Shown: positions 1 through 6,693 of the stretch, piece after piece
Numbering within the stretch: the first letter of the stretch is position 1
How the letters are laid out: each line of letters begins with the position of its first letter
NCBI GenBank assembly: GCA_018061225.1
Contig: JAGOUK010000023.1
Coordinates: forward strand, 1-10,660
Length of the DNA: 10,660 bases
DNA from: Candidatus Omnitrophota bacterium
GTDB taxonomy: Bacteria > Omnitrophota > Gorgyraeia > 2-02-FULL-51-18 > JAGOUK01
Reading direction: 5' to 3'
The notes under the pieces: generated by a model
What the model saw: the letters and a program-made list of their open reading frames with translations, nothing else
Told to the model about the DNA's origin: nothing
Database searches by the model: none
Translations under genes and position numbers: made by a program

Positions 1-2
1 GC

Positions 3-2441
3 GAAAATCCCTGGATCGAGGGGATTGAGCGTCAGGACAGCGCGGCTCCGTTCCACGACTGGAATGAGCGCATCCACTACGAATGCTATCTCCCCAATTC
101 CCGCGCCCGCGTCATCGACGAAAAGGGTCATATTGTCGATATCGTGAACAACTACGAGCGCATGAGCTTCAATTTTGGACCCACGCTTCTGTCCTGGATC
201 CATGACAAGCACCGCGACACCTTCCGCCGCATTCTCGAGGCCGATCGGAGAAGCGTCGAGCGCCACGGCGGGCACGGGAACGCGATTGCTCAAGGCTACA
301 ATCACATCATTCTTCCGCTTGCCAGCCGCCGGGACAAAGTGACACAGATCCGTTGGGGGTTGGAAGACTTCAAATACTACTTTGACCGTCCGTCCGAAGG
401 TATGTGGCTGCCTGAGACCGCCATCGATCAGGAGACGCTTGAGGTGCTGATTGAAGAGGGGGTTAAATACACCATCCTGTCACCACATCAGGCGGAGGCC
501 GTTCGGGGATTGGACGCGCGCGAGTGGCAGGATGTGTCAGCGGGATCTATTGATCCGCGCCGGGCATACCGATGCTTTTCGGCCGTGGACAAGAGCCGAT
601 ACATCGACATCTTTTTTTATGACTCGGTGATTGCCCAGGCAGTCGCGTTTGAGAACGCGCTATCCGACGCCAAAGTTTTTGCCGATCGTATCGCGTCAGC
701 CAGGAATCAGAACCTAGTCGAACCGCAGCTTCTGCATGTGGCGACCGACGGTGAAACCTACGGCCATCACAAATCTTTCGGCGATAGGGTTCTTGCCTTT
801 TTAACCCATCGTGAGGCGGAGGCACGCGGGTGGCGTGTTGTGAATTACGGGCAGTTTTTGGCGGAGAATCCGCCCAAATGGGAGGTGCGTCTCAAGCCCG
901 GGCCCAACGGCGAGGGGACATCCTGGAGCTGTGCGCATGGTGTCGGGCGGTGGGCGCGCAACTGCGGCTGCCGCGGCGGAGGACCGGAACACTGGCATCA
1001 GAATTGGCGCGGTCCGCTTCGGGAAGCGCTGGACTGGCTGCGGGATCAGGCTTCTGGTATTTTTGAAACGGTCGGACCCCAATATTTTAAGGATCCCTGG
1101 GCGGCGCGCGATGCCTACGTGCGGGTGATCCTGAATCGTAAGCAAAACCTCCAGCCATTCTTGGATCAGCATGCGGCGCGGCCGTTGGCAGGCCGCGACC
1201 TGACCACCGCCCTTCGCCTCATGGAAATGCAGCGCAGCGCCATGCTGATGTACACCAGCTGCGGCTGGTTCTTCACCGAGGTCTCCGGCATCGAGACGGC
1301 CCAGATCCTGCAGTACGCGGCGAGAGTGCTTCAGCTGGCATTTCAGGCAAGCGGCGTGGATCATGAAGCGGAATTTATAAAACGCTTACACCAAGCGCCG
1401 TCCAATGTGACGCAGCTCGAGAGCGCGAGAGGGGTGTACGAGCACTTTGCGCGACCCGCGGTTGCAACGCTCCGGCATATTGTGAGTTATTACGCCATCG
1501 GCTCGATCTTTGAGGAAGAGGATGAGAGCCGTTTGCGCATGAACTTCTATTGTTTTGACCTGGAAGTGATCCAGCGGCGAATGGAGCATTTTGGCACGAC
1601 CACGATCAATGTCGGGCGGGCGAAGATCGCTTCGAGAGTCACCGGAAGCGCCGGCGATTATGTCTATGTGGTGGTCCAATCGGGTCTTTACGACTTCCGC
1701 TGTTCGGTCATTCCTTACCAATCTGACGAGGAATATTTTAAGATCGAAGCGGATCTTTTTGAAGGACTGCATCAGCAGCCCATCTTCGAACTGCTGCGCA
1801 AGATCGATGGGTACTTCGGTGAAGGTTATTTTGGTCTTAAGAATTTGCTGCTCGAAGACCGCCTCAAAGTGATCCGCCTTCTGTCCCGCGAGACGCTGGA
1901 GAAGGTGAGCGACGTTTATCTGAAGCTTTATGACGAAAATCTTTGGATGAGCCAGATCTACCGGTCGATCAATCTGCCGATTCCTCTCGAATTCCGATAC
2001 GTCGTGGAATACTCGCTCAACAAACGGATTGAAGACAGCATCCGGGACTTGGCGGCACATCATTTTGATCCTAAGAGGGCCGCATCTTTGTTTCGTCTGG
2101 TTGAGACCGCTGATTCCTTGAGCGTTGAGATCCAAAAAAGTGAGACGGCGCGGCTGCTGTCGCAGGAGCTGGGGAATAAGGCTAGGGAGTTCGTCAAGGA
2201 AAGTGTTCCCGGTCTGATCCAGGAGTCTTTGAATATTCTGGACCTCGCCCGAAGGATGGGTCTACAGCTGGATCTTGGCCGCACGCAGGAGGAGATATTC
2301 CTGCTGATCAAGGGGTGGGCTGAGGAGGCGGATTCGGCGCCGGTGAATCTAACCGAACTGGAGGCGTCGCTAACCAGGCTCTTGGGCGATATTCAGATCT
2401 CTACCGTGGGTTTTAAGAAAATGATGAAGGTCGCTAAATGA
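3..2441 (+). CDS. GH57-family glycoside hydrolase with DUF3536 domain (5' partial)
   Basis: Predicted retaining alpha-glucan-active hydrolase or transferase (amylase/mannosidase-like) of family GH57. The reading frame is open from base 3, so the start lies before the window; 812 residues are visible. The first visible residues (ENPWIEGIERQDSAAP) match the segment that normally follows the N-terminal His-Gln-Pro-type motif, so probably only a few tens of residues are missing. GH57 motif 3 is WLPE, with the presumed nucleophile Glu at codon 414-416. Motif 4 is TDGETYGHH, with the presumed acid/base Asp at 747-749. A conserved SWSCAHGVGRW..NCGC segment follows at about 920-970. The C-terminal roughly 450 residues correspond to DUF3536, whose function is unknown. 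No signal peptide can be judged. It ends in an ATGA overlap with the dsbD-like gene. Substrate cannot be told from sequence; a cytoplasmic glycogen or other alpha-glucan role is an inference from the family. Confidence 0.88.
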   Translation, partial: ENPWIEGIERQDSAAPFHDWNERIHYECYLPNSRARVIDEKGHIVDIVNNYERMSFNFGPTLLSWIHDKHRDTFRRILEADRRSVERHGGHGNAIAQGYNHIILPLASRRDKVTQIRWGLEDFKYYFDRPSEGMWLPETAIDQETLEVLIEEGVKYTILSPHQAEAVRGLDAREWQDVSAGSIDPRRAYRCFSAVDKSRYIDIFFYDSVIAQAVAFENALSDAKVFADRIASARNQNLVEPQLLHVATDGETYGHHKSFGDRVLAFLTHREAEARGWRVVNYGQFLAENPPKWEVRLKPGPNGEGTSWSCAHGVGRWARNCGCRGGGPEHWHQNWRGPLREALDWLRDQASGIFETVGPQYFKDPWAARDAYVRVILNRKQNLQPFLDQHAARPLAGRDLTTALRLMEMQRSAMLMYTSCGWFFTEVSGIETAQILQYAARVLQLAFQASGVDHEAEFIKRLHQAPSNVTQLESARGVYEHFARPAVATLRHIVSYYAIGSIFEEEDESRLRMNFYCFDLEVIQRRMEHFGTTTINVGRAKIASRVTGSAGDYVYVVVQSGLYDFRCSVIPYQSDEEYFKIEADLFEGLHQQPIFELLRKIDGYFGEGYFGLKNLLLEDRLKVIRLLSRETLEKVSDVYLKLYDENLWMSQIYRSINLPIPLEFRYVVEYSLNKRIEDSIRDLAAHHFDPKRAASLFRLVETADSLSVEIQKSETARLLSQELGNKAREFVKESVPGLIQESLNILDLARRMGLQLDLGRTQEEIFLLIKGWAEEADSAPVNLTELEASLTRLLGDIQISTVGFKKMMKVAK

Positions 2442-3535
2442 CGCAAGATTGGCTGGGGTTGGCGGGTCTTTTCGCGGCGGGGGTGGCACTCAACCTGACC
2501 CCTTGCGTGTATCCGATGCTGAGCATCACGGTCTCTATATTTTCTAAGACCGGGAACAAGACGCTTTTTTCCTCATTTTTAAGCGCGCTCGTTTATGTGT
2601 TCGGTATCACGGTCATGTACAGCGCGCTCGGGGTGTCCGCGGCCATCGGCGGGGGATTCTTCGGCGCGCTGCTGCAAAGTCCCTGGGTGCAGCTGGTGAT
2701 CGCGGCGTTCATGTTCTCAATGGCTTTGTCCATGTTCGGTGTATTTAAAGTTCAGGCGCCCTCATTCATACTCTCACGTCTCGGGCATAAGCCCGTGGGG
2801 ATGGGCGGGCTTTTTCTATCCGGCCTATTGGTCGGAATTTTTGCCGCTCCCTGCATTGGGCCGCCGGTTGCGGCGCTTTTAGCGCATGTGGCGGAGCATC
2901 GGGATCCCGTTTACGGATTCTCGCGTTTCTTTGTGCTGGCCCTGGGTTTGGGGTTTCCATATCTCATATTCGGGACATTCTCTCACTGGATCAAGGCATT
3001 GCCGAAGGCGGGCGCCTGGATGGTCTGGGTGGATCGGTTGTTCGGCGTGATTCTGATCGGTTTTGCTGGTTTTTATCTGATGTTGGCTTTGGGGTCTTGG
3101 GATCTTTTGCCCACAGCGAGGGTGGAGCGGCACGCGCAAATGTCGGACACCGGCCAAAGTGCCAATTCGTCACTCGCATGGACACGCTACACTCCGGCCG
3201 TTTTGGAGCGGGCATTGAAGTCCGGCCGGCCGGTGATTGCCGATTTTTATGCGGACTGGTGCTTGCCTTGCCAGGAGATGGAGGCGGTGACTTACCGGAA
3301 CGCTAAAGTTAAAGCCGCTCTGGGACGGTTTGAACTGATCAAGGTGGATTTGACCGACGCCGGAGATGAGACTCAAATGGCGCTTGCTGAATGCTATCAG
3401 GTCTATGGCATACCAACCATGTTGTTCTTTGATGATCATGGAAGTGAGCTAACCCACTTAAGGGCAACGGGTTATATTAATCCAAATGACTTTTTGGAAA
3501 TCTTAGACCAGGTTCCGGAGAACACGGCTTCATAG
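2438..3535 (+). CDS. DsbD-like thiol:disulfide reductase: CcdA-type membrane domain fused to thioredoxin
   Basis: Predicted inner-membrane protein (365 aa) that carries electrons from cytoplasmic thioredoxin to periplasmic thiols. Six hydrophobic segments are visible at about residues 5-30, 43-65, 80-104, 123-148, 160-180 and 193-217. They contain the paired redox cysteines C23 (TPCVYP) and C139 (APCIGPP), equivalent to the TM1 and TM4 cysteines of DsbD. A linker leads to a thioredoxin fold at about 248-360, with active site WCLPC (C275, C278) and cis-proline P326 (YGIPT). Compared with E. coli DsbD (about 565 aa, eight TMs), it lacks the N-terminal periplasmic alpha domain and the last two TMs. 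The even TM number puts both termini on the same side, presumably the periplasm. The ATG overlaps the upstream stop (ATGA), and a GAAGG ribosome-binding site lies at 2426-2430 with a 7-nt spacer. Either reduction of periplasmic proteins or cytochrome c maturation is possible. Confidence 0.88.
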   Translation: MTQDWLGLAGLFAAGVALNLTPCVYPMLSITVSIFSKTGNKTLFSSFLSALVYVFGITVMYSALGVSAAIGGGFFGALLQSPWVQLVIAAFMFSMALSMFGVFKVQAPSFILSRLGHKPVGMGGLFLSGLLVGIFAAPCIGPPVAALLAHVAEHRDPVYGFSRFFVLALGLGFPYLIFGTFSHWIKALPKAGAWMVWVDRLFGVILIGFAGFYLMLALGSWDLLPTARVERHAQMSDTGQSANSSLAWTRYTPAVLERALKSGRPVIADFYADWCLPCQEMEAVTYRNAKVKAALGRFELIKVDLTDAGDETQMALAECYQVYGIPTMLFFDDHGSELTHLRATGYINPNDFLEILDQVPENTAS

Positions 3536-3549
3536 CCCTCCCTGCCAAA

Positions 3550-3578
3550 TTGCGCCTCTTCGGCCATTGTGATATAGT
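3550..3578 (+). promoter_or_regulatory. Putative extended -10 promoter for the lipoprotein isomerase gene
   Basis: A TGA-TATAGT extended -10 element (TG at 3570-3571, hexamer 3573-3578, five of six consensus bases) lies 17 nt after a weak TTGCGC -35 (3550-3555). Only 7 nt separate the -10 from the ATG at 3586, so initiation at the usual distance would give an mRNA starting at or one base before the start codon. No Shine-Dalgarno sequence is seen in the intervening bases. The 50-nt gap (3536-3585) has no terminator-like hairpin with a T run, so read-through from the dsbD-like gene is also possible. Assigned by eye. Confidence 0.45.
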
Positions 3579-3585
3579 CACCCCC

Positions 3586-4473
3586 ATGAAATATACTCAC
3601 AAATCCCCATTTGCCCTTGCGTCATTCGCCGTTTTTATATCCGCCGCATCCATCTTTCTTGTCACCGGCTGTGCCAAAAAAGAAGCCCAGGGAAAAATTC
3701 TGGCTAGCTATGATGGGGGCTCCGTCTCGGAAACCGAATTCCTCAAGGCCGTCCGCAGCATGCCTGAGCATATCCGCACGGTAGCGCAAGAGAAGAAGAG
3801 TGAATTTTTGGACAGCTTTATTACGGAACGACTGTTGCTTCAGGAGGCGGAAGCCAAGGGTATTCAGCACCTGACTGATGTTCAGGATATTATTCGTCAG
3901 TCCCGCAATCGCGTCCTGGTCACCAAGCTCATTGAACAGGAAGTCGACCAGAAGCTTGAGATCACAGACGCGGAGATCAAGACCTATTACGACAATCACA
4001 CGGATGAATTTGTCGTGCCTTACCGTTTGCGCGCATCCCATATCCTGGTCCGTGACCGCGCGGAAGCGGAGTCCGTGATCAGCCGCATCAAGGCGGGTGA
4101 GTTGTTCGAAGAACTTGCCAAAAAGTATTCAATGGATCCGACGGCGGCCAAAGGCGGCGATTTGGGCTATGTTCGCAAAGGACAGCTGATCCCCGAGGTT
4201 GAGGAAGCGCTGTTTGGCCTTAAAGTCGGAGATATGAGCGATGTGGTTCCGTCCAAGTTCGGCTTTCATATCCTCAAGGTCACCGGCGAGGCCAAGCCCC
4301 AGACCAAGGAGCTTCGCCTGGTAGAAAAAGACATTCGTGACCGCCTCACATTGGAAAAACGATCCCAGGCCTTCACCGGTCTAATTGACCGTCTGAAGAA
4401 AAAAGCCGGGATCAAAATGAACACGGAAGAACTTGAAAAACTCGACTTCTCGGCCGATCAGCCCGCTGCTTAA
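3586..4473 (+). CDS. Lipoprotein parvulin-type peptidylprolyl isomerase (PpiC/PrsA-like)
   Basis: Predicted envelope-anchored prolyl cis-trans isomerase and chaperone, 295 aa. The N-terminus is a lipoprotein signal: basic MKYTHK, a hydrophobic core, then lipobox LVTGC with lipidated C29. Ala at +2 favours outer-membrane sorting if Lol rules apply. A SurA/PrsA-like helical chaperone domain spans about 38-140 (ILASYDGGSVSETEFL at its start). One parvulin domain covers about 147-236, opening with ASHILV (150-155), then GGDLGYVRKGQ, and closing with KFGFHILKV. A charged helix follows. ATG 3586 is preferred over an in-frame TTG at 3550 because it starts directly at the signal peptide and sits behind the promoter. 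The 3' end overlaps the next isomerase gene if that gene starts at TTG 4433. The pair is probably co-transcribed for folding of outer-membrane and periplasmic proteins. The specific clients are unknown. Confidence 0.88.
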   Translation: MKYTHKSPFALASFAVFISAASIFLVTGCAKKEAQGKILASYDGGSVSETEFLKAVRSMPEHIRTVAQEKKSEFLDSFITERLLLQEAEAKGIQHLTDVQDIIRQSRNRVLVTKLIEQEVDQKLEITDAEIKTYYDNHTDEFVVPYRLRASHILVRDRAEAESVISRIKAGELFEELAKKYSMDPTAAKGGDLGYVRKGQLIPEVEEALFGLKVGDMSDVVPSKFGFHILKVTGEAKPQTKELRLVEKDIRDRLTLEKRSQAFTGLIDRLKKKAGIKMNTEELEKLDFSADQPAA

Positions 4474-5497
4474 GCTCCTTTCGGGCGCGCTTCTCGCGGC
4501 TGTTTTCTTGACGGCTCCGGCGGCGCGCGCCTCTGACACGCTCGACCGCATCCTCATCGTGGTCAATGATGAAATCATCACCGACTCCGATTTGAATCAG
4601 GTTCTTTACCCGCTCATCACCCGTCTTCGCGCCACGGCTTCCGGGCCCGATCTCGACGCCAAGATCCAGGAGACACGCAAAAATATGCTGAGGGACATGA
4701 TTTCGGATCGGCTTATTCTCAGCGCCGCCAAAGCGCTCGACCCCCGTTATAAGATCGCCGCCGAAGAAGCGGAGATCGACACGATGGTGGCGGAGATGCG
4801 CGAAAAGTTTCCTTCCGAAGAGGTTTTTGACACGGTCATGAAGGAGCAGGGGATGTCACGCAAAAAGCTCCGGGACCGTTTTGCGGAAGACATCATGAAG
4901 CGGAAGATGGTCGACTTCAAGGTGAAGTCGAGAGTCACGCTGTCGCCCGGGGAGATCAAGGAATTCTATGACTCGCATCCCGATGATTTTTTGGGTGTCC
5001 CCGAAGTGCGCGCCCGGCAGATCCTTGTGAGGGCCGGCACCACGCGGTCTGAGGAGCTTGCCCGCGGCACGATGCAGTCCATCGTTGATCAGCTGAATCA
5101 AGGCGCGGACTTTGCTGAGCTCGCCAAGGCATACTCGGAATCCTCCGATGCCGCCGAGGGAGGAGAGATGGATTGGACCCGCAAAGGGCGTTTTATGGCC
5201 AGGATCGACAACGTCATCTTCAAGCTGGAGCCTGGCCAAACGAGTGAGCCCATTCAAACGCAGCTGGGACTTCATCTTTTTAAGGTGGAAGAAAAGCGTG
5301 TTTCCGCCGGCCTCACCTACCAGGAAGCGATTCCCCGCATCGAGAATTATTTGTACAAGAAAAAAGTGGCCGACGAGCTTAGGCTCTGGATCGATGAGAT
5401 CCGCGGCAAGGCATTTGTTTCGATTCAAGACCCAGAAATTGCACAGATTTTGGCCGAACCCGCTTCTTCCGCCGCCTCCGGCGCTTCCGCTTCCTGA
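4433..5497 (+). CDS. SurA-like periplasmic peptidylprolyl isomerase/chaperone
   Basis: Predicted Sec-exported chaperone of 354 aa. From TTG 4433 the protein has a signal peptide: basic n-region to K14, hydrophobic core 15-30, and probable cleavage after ARA (about residue 33). A SurA N-terminal domain follows at about 36-160, beginning LDRILIVVNDEIITDSDL, a typical SurA opening. One parvulin domain covers about 191-289 (VRARQILVR; GGEMDWTRKGRF; GLHLFKVEEK), and a C-terminal helix at about 295-330 would pack back on the N-domain. E. coli SurA (428 aa) has two parvulin domains, so this is a single-domain form. It has a low-complexity Ala/Ser tail. There is no ATG or GTG upstream of the mature region in frame. 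TTG 4433 has GGAAGA at 4425-4430 only 2-3 nt away, and CTG 4466 would also give a shorter signal peptide, so the exact start is uncertain. Likely role: outer-membrane protein folding together with its neighbour. Confidence 0.85.
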   Translation: MKNSTSRPISPLLKLLSGALLAAVFLTAPAARASDTLDRILIVVNDEIITDSDLNQVLYPLITRLRATASGPDLDAKIQETRKNMLRDMISDRLILSAAKALDPRYKIAAEEAEIDTMVAEMREKFPSEEVFDTVMKEQGMSRKKLRDRFAEDIMKRKMVDFKVKSRVTLSPGEIKEFYDSHPDDFLGVPEVRARQILVRAGTTRSEELARGTMQSIVDQLNQGADFAELAKAYSESSDAAEGGEMDWTRKGRFMARIDNVIFKLEPGQTSEPIQTQLGLHLFKVEEKRVSAGLTYQEAIPRIENYLYKKKVADELRLWIDEIRGKAFVSIQDPEIAQILAEPASSAASGASAS

Positions 5498-5499
5498 TC

Positions 5500-6378
5500 T
5501 TGTCTAATCCCCATCCGGATTCCGAACTTTCGCTGCCGCGGCGGCTTGACCAATTTTTACGGCGTCTTGACACCCGTCCCCGTCAGAGGTTGGGGCAGAA
5601 CTTCATGGTGGACCGCGCGGCTCTCGAATTTATCCGCGAGGCGGTTTCGCGCGTACCATCCTCCGCTATTCTCGAAATCGGCCCCGGAGCCGGGTTTTTG
5701 ACTGAGCAGCTGGCCGGATTGGGTCTGCCGCTCACCGCCGTCGACATGGACCACCGATTTTGTCAGGCTCTCACGGAGCGGTTCGCGTCGGAGACCAGCA
5801 TCCGCATCGTCGAATCAGATATCCTTCGCTGGGATCCAGACGGCAGTCTTCCCGCTGCGACTTTTGCCGTCGGTAATATCCCTTACAACATCACCTCGCC
5901 GATTTTGGAGTGGCTTCTCAGCCGGCGTCAGCTCTGGTCGGGCGCGGTTTTGACGGTGCAGAAGGAGTTTGCGGACCGACTCGCGGCGGCTGCCGGCACC
6001 CGAGACTGCGGTCCTATCTCGGTTTGGATGCAGCTGCATGCTGATATCCGAATCTTAAGAACCATTGGCAGAGGCGCCTTTAGCCCTCCGCCCAAAGTTG
6101 AGTCCGCGGTGATTCAACTCTCATTCTTGCCAGAACCGCGTTATGCGCCCGGAACAGGGGATATTCTCGAAAAGGTGATGCGGTCCGCATTCCAAATGCG
6201 CCGCAAGCAGATTCATCATGCGGTTAAAACGGCTGCCGGCGGCTCGGACCCCGCGTCACGCGTCTTTGATCAATGCGGTGTGTCACCTCAGCAGCGGCCC
6301 GAAACACTGACGCTGCAAAACTGGATCTCTTTGGCCGCCGCGTTAGCGGTACATCAGACAAAATCCTCAACCTCGTGA
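5500..6378 (+). CDS. rsmA: 16S rRNA (adenine1518-N6/adenine1519-N6)-dimethyltransferase RsmA (KsgA)
   Basis: S-adenosylmethionine-dependent enzyme that dimethylates two adjacent adenines in the 3'-terminal hairpin of 16S rRNA during late 30S assembly. At 292 aa it is of normal size. Family motifs appear in order: LGQNF (31-35), the SAM-binding LEIGPGAGFLTE (58-69), acidic VDMD (81-84), SDIL (106-109), catalytic NIPYNIT (126-132), QKEFADRL (154-161), FSPPPKVESAV (194-204) and AFQMRRK (230-236). The C-terminal small domain is present (CGVSPQQRPETLT). The start is TTG, two bases after the surA-like stop. No Shine-Dalgarno is visible and no ATG or GTG precedes the LGQNF motif, so translation probably depends on reinitiation from upstream. 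In Proteobacteria rsmA lies in a surA-pdxA-rsmA operon; here it follows surA directly. Confidence 0.95.
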   Translation: MSNPHPDSELSLPRRLDQFLRRLDTRPRQRLGQNFMVDRAALEFIREAVSRVPSSAILEIGPGAGFLTEQLAGLGLPLTAVDMDHRFCQALTERFASETSIRIVESDILRWDPDGSLPAATFAVGNIPYNITSPILEWLLSRRQLWSGAVLTVQKEFADRLAAAAGTRDCGPISVWMQLHADIRILRTIGRGAFSPPPKVESAVIQLSFLPEPRYAPGTGDILEKVMRSAFQMRRKQIHHAVKTAAGGSDPASRVFDQCGVSPQQRPETLTLQNWISLAAALAVHQTKSSTS

Positions 6379-6384
6379 TAAAAT
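6355..6384 (+). promoter_or_regulatory. Putative extended -10 promoter for gatCAB
   Basis: TGA-TAAAAT: an extended -10 with TG at 6376-6377 (within the rsmA stop codon) and hexamer 6379-6384, five of six consensus bases. An 18-nt spacer leads back to CAGACA (6355-6360), four of six -35 bases. Only 10 nt separate the hexamer from the gatC ATG at 6395, predicting a leader of just a few bases. The intervening CCCGCTCTT has no Shine-Dalgarno. It has the same TGATA core and layout as the promoter before the lipoprotein isomerase. Assigned by eye. Confidence 0.45.
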
Positions 6385-6394
6385 ACCCGCTCTT

Positions 6395-6685
6395 ATGGCA
6401 AAAATTGACGTAAAAAGAACCGCGCAGCTCGCCCGCATCCAGCTCACCGATGAAGAGTCGGCGAAGCTGGAAGCACAATTTGTGGACATCTTGGGCTATA
6501 TCCAAAAGCTCGAAGCCGTCGACACGGCCGGAGCGGAGCCGGCCTATCATCCTTTTGAAATGAAAAACGCGTTCCGTTCGGACGAGGTGCGGCCGACGCT
6601 GGGTGTCGAGCGCCTGCTCGAGATCGCGCCGCGCGCTGACCGCGGCATGATCGAAGTCCCCCCGATTATTGAGCGGAAGGATTAG
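6395..6685 (+). CDS. gatC: Asp/Glu-tRNA amidotransferase subunit C
   Basis: Small subunit (96 aa) of the GatCAB complex, which converts misacylated Asp-tRNA(Asn) and/or Glu-tRNA(Gln) to Asn-tRNA and Gln-tRNA in the cytoplasm. GatC wraps GatA and stabilises its contact with GatB. Visible family features are the N-terminal helix with VKRTAQLARIQLTDEE, the helix KLEAQFVDILGYIQKLEAVD, and the C-terminal strand region FRSDEVRPTLGVERLLEIAP ending in VPPIIE. Length is typical. ATG is the only good start and lies 16 nt after rsmA, behind a probable promoter. gatA begins 8 nt after its stop. Confidence 0.93.
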   Translation: MAKIDVKRTAQLARIQLTDEESAKLEAQFVDILGYIQKLEAVDTAGAEPAYHPFEMKNAFRSDEVRPTLGVERLLEIAPRADRGMIEVPPIIERKD

Positions 6686-6693
6686 GCGCTGAC

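Noticed and set aside
144..146. GTG as the start codon of the GH57 gene
   Set aside because: The frame is open back to base 3 and the preceding codons encode conserved GH57 sequence (ENPWIEGIERQDSAAP, HDWNERI), so the gene begins before the window.
801..1364. Long open frame on the minus strand (also 1386-2135, 4856-5428, 7489-8115)
   Set aside because: All lie opposite conserved coding sequence, lack recognisable domains and look like codon-bias shadows.
3222..3233. 12-bp GC palindrome CCGGCCGGCCGG
   Set aside because: It lies in the linker just before the thioredoxin domain and is explained by GC-rich Gly/Arg/Pro codons; no second copy or partner site was noticed.
3550..3552. In-frame TTG as the start of the lipoprotein isomerase
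   Set aside because: It would put twelve extra residues before a complete lipoprotein signal peptide and overlaps the probable -35 region; ATG 3586 fits better.
3536..3585. Possible small RNA or riboswitch in the gap after the dsbD-like gene
   Set aside because: Only 50 bases, no stable hairpin or known riboswitch core seen; a promoter explains it.
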